Of a stretch of DNA of 64,000 nt, positions 43,144 through 50,969 are shown one piece after another (positions within the stretch are counted from its first letter, which is position 1; every line of letters starts with the position of its first letter). Made by a program: the position numbers and the translations under genes. Source of the DNA: UBA4733 sp036734945 (GTDB taxonomy: Bacteria; Chloroflexota; UBA4733); assembly GCA_036734945.1 (NCBI GenBank), contig DAIMXP010000011.1:1-64000 (forward strand), written 5' to 3'. The notes below the pieces were generated by a model that saw nothing but the letters and a program-made list of their open reading frames with translations, was not told where the DNA came from and ran no database searches.

Positions 43144-44385
43144 ATGTCCCAACAAAGCGCGCAGGCGTTTGTGACGCAGGCCAGCCAGAACCATGAGCTA
43201 TTGGCGCAAGTCGCTCAGAGCGCCGGCAAGCTCCAGATGCTCAACTCACCGCAAGGGTTGACGCTCGCTACCGAGCAGTATGAGGCAGCGACGACCGTGG
43301 CCCGCCAGGGAGGCTACGACTTCAACCCGTCCGAACTGGAGTCAGCCTTCATTGCTTTCGTCGCTACGCATCGGGACCTGCTGGCCAACCGCCAACTGAC
43401 CGAGGCTGATGCTACGATTGGGGAGCGGTGCAGCCCGAGCGACTTCGGAGCGACGGAGAGAAGAGGCGCAGCGATGGCGATCAGTATGGCGACGCTGGAC
43501 CTGGCGGCGCTGGTGCAGGCGGCGGAGGACGACAGCAATGAGGCGCCCTGGATGACCGTGCCGGAGTTCCAGTACGTCGTGGCCCGGCTGCTGGTCGGCA
43601 TCCTGTCGCTGCACCACCGCCGTCACCGGCTAGGCTGGCACGTCGGCGGCGAACTGGGTGTCAGCATGCCTCGCCCCGAAGGCGGCACACTCACCCTGGG
43701 ACCGGACGTGCTTGTGGCAGTGGCGGACGAAACCTTGCGCACCACCTGGGACATTCGCCGTGAAGGCCAGGCGCCGAAGGTGGTGCTGGAGGTGGTGACG
43801 ACGGAGAGCGTCACTCGCGACACCGACCCGGAGCAGAAGCCGGCCTACTACGCGGCGATGGGCGTAGCGGAGTACGTGGTCTACTGGCCGTATCGCGCGG
43901 AGAGTGGACCACGGCTGTTTGGCTACCGGCGGGACGGCTTGGGGCGATGGGTAGAGTGGGGCGCCGATGCCAACGGCATCCTGTGGAGTGCGGCCCTGGG
44001 CGGGCTGGGGCTACTGCCGGTAGAGCGTCCCTGGTTGCGGGTAGTGGACCAGCAAGGGCGGGTGCTCCCCTCGCCGGAGGAAGAGGCGGAACAGACGGAG
44101 CAGGCGCGCGAACGCGCTGAACAAGCGACGTTACGGGCAGAGCGCGAGCAACGGCGGGCGGAGCGCGAGACAGTACGGGCGGAGCACGAGGCGTTGCGAG
44201 CAGAGCACGAGGCGTCACACGCACAACGCGAGCGGGCGCGGGCCGAACAGGCGGTGGAGCACGCTCGGCAGGAGACGGAACGCGCTGAGCGTGAGGCCGC
44301 AGCGCGGCGAACGGCGGAGTCCGAGTTGGCGCGGCTGCGCGCCTTGCTGGCAGGCCGCAGCGACTCGGGAGACGCCACGCCGTAA
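43144..44385 (+). CDS. Fusion of a Nif11-like leader peptide with a Uma2-family protein and coiled-coil tail
   Basis: Residues 1 to about 90 (MSQQSAQAFVTQASQNHELL, then ATTVARQGGYDFNPSELESA) match the Nif11-like leader that precedes RiPP core peptides. The usual double-glycine end is missing: after LTEADATIGERC the sequence runs through about 15 unrelated residues into MAISMATLDLAALVQAAEDD, the natural start of a Uma2 protein (position 43474, with its own weak ribosome-binding site). The Uma2 core (LGPDVLVAVADE, PKVVLEVVTTESV, AYYAAMGVAEYVVYW) is complete, and a 90-residue Glu/Arg coiled coil ends the protein. GAGGAG lies upstream of the first ATG. The NHLM exporter genes lie divergently next to it. 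Confidence 0.75.
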   Translation: MSQQSAQAFVTQASQNHELLAQVAQSAGKLQMLNSPQGLTLATEQYEAATTVARQGGYDFNPSELESAFIAFVATHRDLLANRQLTEADATIGERCSPSDFGATERRGAAMAISMATLDLAALVQAAEDDSNEAPWMTVPEFQYVVARLLVGILSLHHRRHRLGWHVGGELGVSMPRPEGGTLTLGPDVLVAVADETLRTTWDIRREGQAPKVVLEVVTTESVTRDTDPEQKPAYYAAMGVAEYVVYWPYRAESGPRLFGYRRDGLGRWVEWGADANGILWSAALGGLGLLPVERPWLRVVDQQGRVLPSPEEEAEQTEQARERAEQATLRAEREQRRAERETVRAEHEALRAEHEASHAQRERARAEQAVEHARQETERAEREAAARRTAESELARLRALLAGRSDSGDATP

Positions 44386-44444
44386 CATTGCCGCCCATTG
44401 TCCAAGGCGGCCGGGAACCTATTCCTGGTCGATCGACACGACGA

Positions 44445-45461
44445 TCATCCCGTGGGGTGGTTGCCTGCCACAGTTCGCCGATTTACTTGTTGGGGCGTAC
44501 TATGGGATTTTCGAACCCGGATCTCCGCCAGCGCCTCCTCCCCCTGACCGGCATGCTCACCGTCTAGCTGCTTGCCGGCACGGCGCACCTCGCGGATCGC
44601 CACGACGTAGGGGTCGAGGTACGCATGGACGAGACGGAGCATATGGCGGTTGTCCGGTGCGGTCGCCCAGTAGGTCCAGGGGATATCCGCTCCCAACTGC
44701 CGCCGGATCGACTCGGCCAGGAGCTTCATGCCGACGCCCATCCTCCCCGCCCGGCGCATGTCCCGCCGCAGCCAGAAGTTGTCGTAGACCAGCGTGTCCG
44801 GCGCCGCCCGCCGAACATGGATCCAGCCGGCGATCTCCCCGCCGTAGCGAATCCCCAGACTGTTGAGGGGCTCCATGGTCCGCGCCGGATTGATCATCGC
44901 GCCCTCATACCGGGGATCACGCTGGGTCTGCTCCAACACGGCAGCCACCTCGCGCTCAGTGAGCTCGGCCCAGTTGAAGAGCGCCACGTCGGGCGGTAGG
45001 GTGTAGTCGCGCTGCGCCCAATTATCAGTGCCCTCTGGACAGCGTGCCTTGAAGAGCAGGCGACTCACCTGACCGGGTGGCCAGCCGCACTTCTCCAGCA
45101 CGCGTTCCAGCGCAGGGGCGGTGCGGGAGCCGGTGGTATACGTCATGTGTATGGCGGTGCAGCCGCGCTCGCGCAAGGCGGCTTCCAGCGTCTGCAGCAA
45201 CGCTGTCGCGATCCCCCGACCCTCAAACATCCGACTCACGGCGAGCGACTCGACCCAGCTGTCTCCTCCTTCAACGGCAAGACTGGCGATGCCCAACCCG
45301 GCCGGCAAGCCCAACAGCGTGGTACCGACAGCAAGGCGGCGGTCCCCAAGGCCGGGGTCCAGGAGGATGTCGCGGGTGTAGGACAGCGCCAGCGGAGCGA
45401 AAGGGCCGGAACTGCGCGCGTCCAGCCATTGCATGGGAAATGAGTGTTTCGTCGTCGACAC
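44445..45461 (-). CDS. Two-domain GNAT acetyltransferase
   Basis: The 338-residue product holds two GNAT domains. The first has VESLAVSRMFEGRGIATALLQTL, the acetyl-CoA-binding R/Q-x2-G-x-G/A loop; the second has WLRRDMRRAGRMGVGMKLLA in the same position. The substrate is unknown; tandem GNATs act on antibiotics, peptides or tRNA. The start is a GTG at 45461 with AAGGAG seven bases upstream; a later ATG at 45434 is possible. It is convergent with the Nif11-Uma2 gene. Confidence 0.8.
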   Translation of the reverse strand: MSTTKHSFPMQWLDARSSGPFAPLALSYTRDILLDPGLGDRRLAVGTTLLGLPAGLGIASLAVEGGDSWVESLAVSRMFEGRGIATALLQTLEAALRERGCTAIHMTYTTGSRTAPALERVLEKCGWPPGQVSRLLFKARCPEGTDNWAQRDYTLPPDVALFNWAELTEREVAAVLEQTQRDPRYEGAMINPARTMEPLNSLGIRYGGEIAGWIHVRRAAPDTLVYDNFWLRRDMRRAGRMGVGMKLLAESIRRQLGADIPWTYWATAPDNRHMLRLVHAYLDPYVVAIREVRRAGKQLDGEHAGQGEEALAEIRVRKSHSTPQQVNRRTVAGNHPTG

Positions 45462-45734
45462 CGGGCCTCTCCTTCTTTGACGATGCGTTCCCCTGGGTCC
45501 GTCCACAGTACCCTAGTCTTGTGACTCCCCCCGATTGTAACGCTGTCTGATTGCTATCTGCCGAGCGAGACTTCGGCACTTTGCCACCACAGTCCTGGCG
45601 CTGCACATCTTCCCCACTCCTGTACAATCTCGTCGGACCGCGACGGTCTGCCGAGATTGGCGTCCATCTGTGGACCACCCACCCGACGCGGCGGGATTTG
45701 CCCTTGCCGATGAGAACACCGAGAGGATTGCGCT

Positions 45735-46526
45735 ATGCCGAACCACCAGGAGAGTGACCAGCCGGTCGAGACTGAAGACATTTCGCGACCAGACCCAGCG
45801 CTGATCGCCGCCTTGAAAGGCATCGGCAGCGCGACAGCCACCGGGGAGCTCCGGCGCCTCGGCATCCGCAACGCCTTCCTGCAGGGTCCCGTGTCCATGA
45901 CGCCTGGCGCGTCCATCGTCGGGCCGGCAATCACCCTGCAATTTATGCCGAAGCGCGAGGACCTGTACCCAGAGGCCGAGTACGTGAGCCCGGAGCGCCA
46001 GCTCCATCGCCACGCGCTCTACCACGCGCAGGCGGGCGACATCGTGGTGGTCGACGCGCGCGCCGATATGACCAGCGGCGTCTTCGGTGAGATGATGATG
46101 ACCTACTTCCGTGGCCGCGGCGGCCTGGGTATCGTGATCGACGGCTGCATCCGCGATTCCGCCGCCATCAAGAAGCTCGGGCTCGGCCTGTGGCTGCGCG
46201 GCGTGACACCCAACTTCCACACCCAGACCAACATCTTCCCCTACGCCGTCAACATCCCGATCGCCTGCGGCGGGGTCACGGTCTGCCCCGGCGACCTGAT
46301 CATCGCCGACGACGACGGGGCGGTCGTCGTACCAATTGCCCTGGCGCCGCAGCTCGCCGCCAAGGCCGGCGCGCACGTCGAGTGGGAGGAGTTCAGCCGC
46401 CTGAAACTGGCCGAAGGCGGCGACCTGCGCAAGTACTACCCCCTCAGCGACGCCGCCCGCGCCGAGTACGAAGCCTGGCGACTCGCCCAGGCGCCCGAGC
46501 AGCATGTTGCTCCCTCGAATAGCTGA
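45735..46526 (+). CDS. RraA/HMG-aldolase-family protein
   Basis: The 263-residue protein has the RraA fold signatures: GSATATGELRRLGI near residue 31, QAGDIVVVDARADMTSGVFG, GLGIVIDGCIRDSAAIKKLG (the G-x-V-x-DG-x-IRD motif), and VCPGDLIIADDDGAVVVP. The family includes RNase E inhibitors and 4-hydroxy-4-methyl-2-oxoglutarate-type aldolases that cleave keto-acid intermediates. In a region with mannonate dehydratase genes a sugar-acid aldolase or decarboxylase role is more likely than RNase control. It lies next to a MITE-like element and converges on uxuA. Confidence 0.85.
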   Translation: MPNHQESDQPVETEDISRPDPALIAALKGIGSATATGELRRLGIRNAFLQGPVSMTPGASIVGPAITLQFMPKREDLYPEAEYVSPERQLHRHALYHAQAGDIVVVDARADMTSGVFGEMMMTYFRGRGGLGIVIDGCIRDSAAIKKLGLGLWLRGVTPNFHTQTNIFPYAVNIPIACGGVTVCPGDLIIADDDGAVVVPIALAPQLAAKAGAHVEWEEFSRLKLAEGGDLRKYYPLSDAARAEYEAWRLAQAPEQHVAPSNS

Positions 46527-46536
46527 TACTTCTGGT

Positions 46537-46961
46537 GCGGGGAGACCCCTTCCGGCTCGTACTACTCGCCAGGTTTCCCCCTGACGGGAGAAACCTTGGT
46601 TCCAATTCAGGGGACGGTTGCGTATGGGATAGTATCGTTGGGGTTGGACCGGAGCGTGGCTCGAGTGGAGTACTACGGCAATGCTCCGGTCCGTCGAAGG
46701 GGCCGTATCGACGTCCCCAGGCCGGAGCATGGCGCGCAAGCGTGGCCGTTACCAGGCGTGCAGCGTCGGCGCGCCCGGAACCTTGATCCGCGCGACGGAC
46801 CATTGTCTGTTTCCCCGTGCAGTTCGCACGTTGCCAGCCAACGCGGGACGGCCCGACACCCCCAAGCCGACGGTCAGCTACCGTCCCCCGAAGTGCAGCA
46901 TCGGTTTCTCCCGTCAGGGGGAAACCTGGCGAGTAGTACGAGCCGGAAGGGGTCTCCCCGC
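46537..46961. mobile_element. MITE-like element with 59-base perfect terminal inverted repeats
   Basis: Bases 46537-46595 and 46903-46961 are exact reverse complements over 59 bases, starting GCGGGGAGACCCCTTCCGGC and ending CTGACGGGAGAAACC. The similarity continues imperfectly inward to TTCxGGGGACGG. The 307 bases between hold no gene but form further hairpins, for example GGACCGGAGC with GCTCCGGTCC. No target-site duplication is visible. It fills the space between two convergent genes. A non-autonomous transposon or a duplicated terminator region are both possible. Confidence 0.7.
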
Positions 46962-46967
46962 CCCCGC

Positions 46968-47945
46968 CTAGCCGTACACCGCCTCCCGCAGCCCCTTGAG
47001 GTAGCCGATGGCGAAGAGCCGCCCGATGTTGGAGTAAGAGGGGCGGTCGTTGCTATCGCCTTCCATCGTCGGGACGTGGTCTGGTCGGCAGACACCCTCG
47101 AAGCCGATCTCGCGGTAGGCCCGCATGCAGGCCAGCATGTCGGTCTGCCCGTCGTCGTGGAAGGTCTCGACGAACTTCTCCGGGGTGCCGCGCACGTCGC
47201 GGAAGTGGACGAAGAAGATCTTGCCCTGCCGGCCAAAGTGGCGAATGACGCCGGGCAGGTCGTCGGTCATCAGCGTGAAGTTGCCCTGGCAAAGCGTGAT
47301 GCCGTTGACCGGGCTGTGTACGAGGTCGAGCAGCCGCTGGTAATTCTCGACGCTGCGCATGATGCGCCCGAGGCCGCGGATGGGGGAGAGCGGCGGATCA
47401 TCAGGATGCATCGCCAGCTTCACGTTCGCCTGCTCGGCCACGGGTACCACAATCTCCAGGAAGTAGCGCAGGTTCTCCCAGAGCTGCTCCTCCGTCACGA
47501 CGCCGTACTCGGTGAGCGGCGCATTCTGCATCAGGGCGTGGTCGTAGCCGGTGGCCAACGCCCCGCCGCGCGACGGGACCGTGGTCGAGGTGCGCATCCA
47601 GTTGAAGACGGGCATCCACTCATAGCACCAGACCGGGACCCCCAGGGCGCCCAGGTTGCGAATCAGCTCGCACACCGTCGCGATCTCCTCGTCGCGCCCC
47701 GGCAGCCCCAACTTGGCCTTATTGAGCGGCGGCCGGCTCTCGAGTACCGCCAACTCGAAGCCGGCGTCCTCGTAGGCGGTCTTCGCCCGCAGGAGCGACA
47801 TATAGCTCCAGGGAGCCTCCTCCCGGACGCTGCTTGCCCCCCGTCGCAGGTCCATCGCGCCAACCACATGATTAAGGCCGCACTGCTTGACCATGCTCCA
47901 CAGCGGCGAGCGCTGCGGAGACAGGAACTCGGCGATCTGGATCAC
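46968..47945 (-). CDS. uxuA: Mannonate dehydratase, UxuA type
   Basis: The 325-residue protein belongs to the UxuA family of TIM-barrel mannonate dehydratases. It shows LGLPGRDEEIATVCELIRNL, the central KLAMHPDDPPLSPIRGLGRI (HPDDPP is the family mark), GKIFFVHFRDVRGTPEKFVE and VCRPDHVPTMEGD. It converts D-mannonate to 2-keto-3-deoxygluconate in hexuronate breakdown. A second copy lies at 53945, sharing all these motifs but clearly diverged, so the two may act on different sugar acids. The start is a GTG at 47945 with GAGGAG upstream. Confidence 0.88.
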   Translation of the reverse strand: MIQIAEFLSPQRSPLWSMVKQCGLNHVVGAMDLRRGASSVREEAPWSYMSLLRAKTAYEDAGFELAVLESRPPLNKAKLGLPGRDEEIATVCELIRNLGALGVPVWCYEWMPVFNWMRTSTTVPSRGGALATGYDHALMQNAPLTEYGVVTEEQLWENLRYFLEIVVPVAEQANVKLAMHPDDPPLSPIRGLGRIMRSVENYQRLLDLVHSPVNGITLCQGNFTLMTDDLPGVIRHFGRQGKIFFVHFRDVRGTPEKFVETFHDDGQTDMLACMRAYREIGFEGVCRPDHVPTMEGDSNDRPSYSNIGRLFAIGYLKGLREAVYG

Positions 47946-48103
47946 GTTCGGTCTCCTCGTATGTCACGACCTGAGATGGCCCCGCTGCCCGAGCACGGGC
48001 GCTGAGGCGTGGCGAGTATAGCACGGCACTCGGCGGGTCTCGCTCGACGCCGGGTGTGACGCAAAGTAGTCGGTTGAAAGCGAACGACGTTTGTACCCTG
48101 GAG

Positions 48104-48190
48104 TGCAAGGCCGCCGATCGCAATCGCGGCCCTGTAGCCGATTTACTAATGCCCTTCCCTCGCCACGCAAAACTTTGCGGCGCACTCCGC
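48104..48190. repeat. Family-A repeat, right arm and tail only
   Basis: GCCGCCGATCGCAATCGCGG (48110-48129) is the right arm, and GCAAAACTTTGCGGCGCACT (48167-48186) the tail; the left arm and loop are missing, as though the repeat had been truncated. The wider gene-free stretch 47946-48401 lies between the divergent uxuA and XRE genes and shows nothing else that I can name. Confidence 0.75.
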
Positions 48191-48401
48191 AACCCCGGCG
48201 CGGCAAAAAGCTCGGCCAGAACCTGGCTCCCCACCAGGTACCAGGATGTGATGCAAATCCGGCATCGGCCGTGCTGATCACCGCCGTCATCCGAGTTGCG
48301 CTGGTGCCGTTGTGGCATAACTCCCCGCCCTACTCCCTATCGGCCCACCCTCAGTCCAGTTACGATGCCGCAATGGCATTGATAGCGGGAAGGCGGTCGG
48401 C

Positions 48402-48782
48402 ATGGCAACGTTCGGAGAGCAACTGGCGGCGGTGCGGCAGCGGGTCGGGCTGTCGCAGCACGCCCTGGCGAAGGCGGCGGGCGTCGACGCCAGCTACGTC
48501 AACCGCCTGGAACGCGGCGAGCGGCAAGCGCCCGATGTCGCCCTGATCCGCAAATTTGCCACAGCGCTGGGGCTCGACGCGAGTCAGACCGATGCCCTCG
48601 TTGTGGCCGGAAATGGCCTGCCAGCGGCCCTGGAGCGGCTGGGAGCGCTCGATCCCACCATCGTACTGCTGGCCGACGTGCTGGGCGATCTAAGCATCCC
48701 GCCGAGCGAGCGTGCCGACCTGCGCCGCATCGTCGCACTCCTCGTTCACCGCTGGCGCCCGGCAGCCATTGCAAATGAGTAA
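48402..48782 (+). CDS. XRE-family helix-turn-helix regulator
   Basis: The 126-residue protein starts with an XRE/Cro domain: FGEQLAAVRQRVGLSQHALA, then KAAGVDASYVNRLERGERQA, the recognition helix and its usual ExG turn. The second half is a short helical region, probably for dimerisation. It lies 149 bases before a protein with an HTH_36 domain on the same strand, an arrangement seen in plasmid or phage replication control, but no phage gene is present. Confidence 0.88.
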   Translation: MATFGEQLAAVRQRVGLSQHALAKAAGVDASYVNRLERGERQAPDVALIRKFATALGLDASQTDALVVAGNGLPAALERLGALDPTIVLLADVLGDLSIPPSERADLRRIVALLVHRWRPAAIANE

Positions 48783-48931
48783 TGACTGGAGACGATAGTG
48801 ACTCGCAGGAGCAATTGGTCGCCGCTCCGCCATAGCACACCCCGCCAGATGCGGAAATACTGCTATGTGGCAACAGCGGCAGGGATCGCACGCTTGATAC
48901 GGTTTCGGCAGAGGGACGAGGGAGGCAAACC

Positions 48932-50131
48932 GTGAGCGAACACGACGGGTACCGGTTGAGCGTGCGCTTCGGCGAGGAGATCCTGGCCCGCGGGCACACC
49001 GCCATCCCTAACCTCGTGCTCAACTACTACGTGCCCCTGGGCCTGACGGGACCTGAATTGCTCTTCACCATCCACGTCTGGCAGCACTGGTGGTCGGACC
49101 GCGACCCCTACCCCTCGCTGCGCACTATCGCCGCCCGTATGGGCATCTCGGTGCGGCAGGCCAAGCGCTATGTCGAGTCGCTGGAGGGCAAAGGCTTCCT
49201 GCGCGTGATCGAGCGCTTCCTGCCCGATGGCAGCCAGACCACCAACGAGTTCGACTATTCCCCGCTGATCCGCGCCGTGGTCAACGCCGCCCGCGCCGAT
49301 GGCGCACTCGATCCCAGCGCCGCGCCTGCCATCGTGCGGCGCACTCGTTCGCGCACTGCCCCCGGTGACATATCCGTCACCCCTCCCATGGACACGGTTG
49401 TCACCCCCGCCGATGGCGACACCGTCACCCCAACGGGAGCCATGCCTGCCACCGGCCCCCGGTCGCTGCTGTCACCCAAAGAAGACCCCGTTCATGCAAA
49501 CACCATCCAAACAGACGGGGAAGGGCTCGCCAACCAGGAAGCCTTCGCCGAATTGTTGGACCTCTTTGTCACAATAGCGGAGCGGAACCTGACAACCGCG
49601 GAACAGGCGGTTCTGGCTGAAAGTGTGGCCTACGCTGCTTCGCTGGCGGCTTGCGCTACACCGCCGGCAACTGGCCTGGAGTGGGTTGCGGCGGCGTTGG
49701 TCGACATGAGCCAGAAGCAAGGCGCGGCAGTTGACGTGGCGACACTTCGGCACGTGCTGGACCGCTATGCAGCGGCGGATGCCGAAGCGGCCCCGAAACA
49801 ATCCGCCCACGGGACCGTGAGCAAGGCCACTCCGGTCAGCCGTCTGGCGCCGGTGAGGCAACCGGTGCTGGAAGCAGCGCCGACGGGATTGGTCGGTGTC
49901 TGGCACGCCACCCTCGACGATCTGCGGGAGCAGATGGTGCCGGCAAACTTTTCGCGCTGGTTGGCGCGCACCCGCCTGGTGAGCCGGTCCGCCGGTGAGG
50001 CGGTGGTCGGCGTACCCGACCAGATCAGCGCCGAGCAACTGGCGCGGCGCTTCGATCCGCTCGTCCGCCGCGCTTTGGCCGACGCTTGCGGCGAGTCGCT
50101 GACGGTGCGCTACGAGGTGCTGGCGTCGTGA
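48932..50131 (+). CDS. HTH_36/replication-initiator-like protein with a DnaA domain-I-like C-terminus
   Basis: The 399-residue product begins with a winged helix (YPSLRTIAARMGISVRQAKR followed by YVESLEGKGFLRVIERFLPD), typical of HTH_36 replication or primosome proteins. A variable Pro/Thr-rich middle follows. The last 75 residues (VWHATLDDLREQMVPANFSR, ending CGESLTVRYEV) look like the N-terminal protein-interaction domain of DnaA. The pairing suggests recruitment of replication proteins to a specific site. The start is a GTG at 48932 with GGGAGG upstream. The phosphatase-like gene converges on it, leaving two bases between the stop codons. Confidence 0.7.
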   Translation: MSEHDGYRLSVRFGEEILARGHTAIPNLVLNYYVPLGLTGPELLFTIHVWQHWWSDRDPYPSLRTIAARMGISVRQAKRYVESLEGKGFLRVIERFLPDGSQTTNEFDYSPLIRAVVNAARADGALDPSAAPAIVRRTRSRTAPGDISVTPPMDTVVTPADGDTVTPTGAMPATGPRSLLSPKEDPVHANTIQTDGEGLANQEAFAELLDLFVTIAERNLTTAEQAVLAESVAYAASLAACATPPATGLEWVAAALVDMSQKQGAAVDVATLRHVLDRYAAADAEAAPKQSAHGTVSKATPVSRLAPVRQPVLEAAPTGLVGVWHATLDDLREQMVPANFSRWLARTRLVSRSAGEAVVGVPDQISAEQLARRFDPLVRRALADACGESLTVRYEVLAS

Positions 50132-50133
50132 CG

Positions 50134-50796
50134 TTAGCCGGCTGGAACACCCGCAGCCAATACGCCGAAGGGGATCACCAGCCTGGGCGCGGCGTGGGGA
50201 GAGAACTCCACCACGGCGACATCCGGCATGCGCAAGCGGCGCCAGACCTGGAAGGCGGCTTCGGGGCTGTAGTTCAAGAGGGAAGCGAGGTAGGCCGTGA
50301 GCACGCGGCCGCCGGACGCGACAGCGAACGTCCCCGGGTTGACGTGCCCTGGCGAGGCGACCGGGCCGTAGTGGACGCGCAGCCCGTCGATGCCGGCGGC
50401 GAAGCGGGCGGTGGCCACGGCGGCCGGTTCCCAGTCGGCTGCCGGCGGCTCGTCCGGGGTGGTAAAGAAGCGACCGACGGTGGCGAGAAACTGAGCGTCG
50501 GCCAACCAGGCGCCGGACTGGCTTTCGGCGAAGGCGGCAGCTGTTTCCACCGTGAGCCCGCGCTCAGCGGCGACGGCCGCCAGTGTCGCCCGCATCTTCG
50601 GTTCCGGTCCGGCGAAGTAGCCCGTCGCACGCTCGAAGAGGGCCAGCGCACACAGGCGGTCGGCGGCGTCCCGGCCTGCCGTGCTCAACTCCCACTCCTG
50701 GGCAGGTCGAGCCAGCAGCACCCGCGGGCGCGCGTGGCGCACGAGAATGACGCGGGTCTCCTGGGGCAGGAGCGAGGGATCAAGGGTATCGGCCAC
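50134..50796 (-). CDS. Histidine-phosphatase-family protein with degenerate motif
   Basis: The 220-residue protein has the phosphoglycerate-mutase/histidine-phosphatase layout: VILVRHARPRVLLARPAQEW near the start, corresponding to the RHG motif with the catalytic histidine kept but glycine replaced by alanine, then LSTAGRDAADRL. The second catalytic histidine, normally in VSHG, is not obvious (FAVASGGRVL instead), so activity is doubtful. The GTG at 50796 has AAGGA five bases upstream. The longer frame to 50871 would read through a palindromic repeat and is rejected. Confidence 0.75.
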   Translation of the reverse strand: MADTLDPSLLPQETRVILVRHARPRVLLARPAQEWELSTAGRDAADRLCALALFERATGYFAGPEPKMRATLAAVAAERGLTVETAAAFAESQSGAWLADAQFLATVGRFFTTPDEPPAADWEPAAVATARFAAGIDGLRVHYGPVASPGHVNPGTFAVASGGRVLTAYLASLLNYSPEAAFQVWRRLRMPDVAVVEFSPHAAPRLVIPFGVLAAGVPAG

Positions 50797-50824
50797 AGTG
50801 TTCCTTATCTTCGGTGAAGGTATC

Positions 50825-50962
50825 TTGGGTGGGGCCGCGACTGCGGTCTGCGGCCAAAGGACGGGGGGCACTGCGGTGCCAGAAGCCCCGTGCGACCGCA
50901 GTCGCCCTCGTAACTTGGCCGGGGGTGCCCACCGCAGTGGGCCCGCAGTCGCGGCCCCACGT
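50825..50962. repeat. Family-A palindromic repeat (GACTGCGGTC subtype)
   Basis: The left arm GGGGCCGCGACTGCGGTCTG and the right arm CCGCAGTCGCGGCCCC enclose inner arms that no longer pair well, among them GGCACTGCGGTGCC and GCACCGCAGTGGGCCC-like sequences. It lies between two minus-strand genes, the phosphatase-like gene and the candidate selenoprotein gene, so it could terminate the latter. Confidence 0.8.
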
Positions 50963-50969
50963 TGTTCTG

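Noticed and set aside
46596..48005. 469-residue plus-strand frame
   Set aside because: It crosses the MITE-like element and the antisense of uxuA; no coherent domain.
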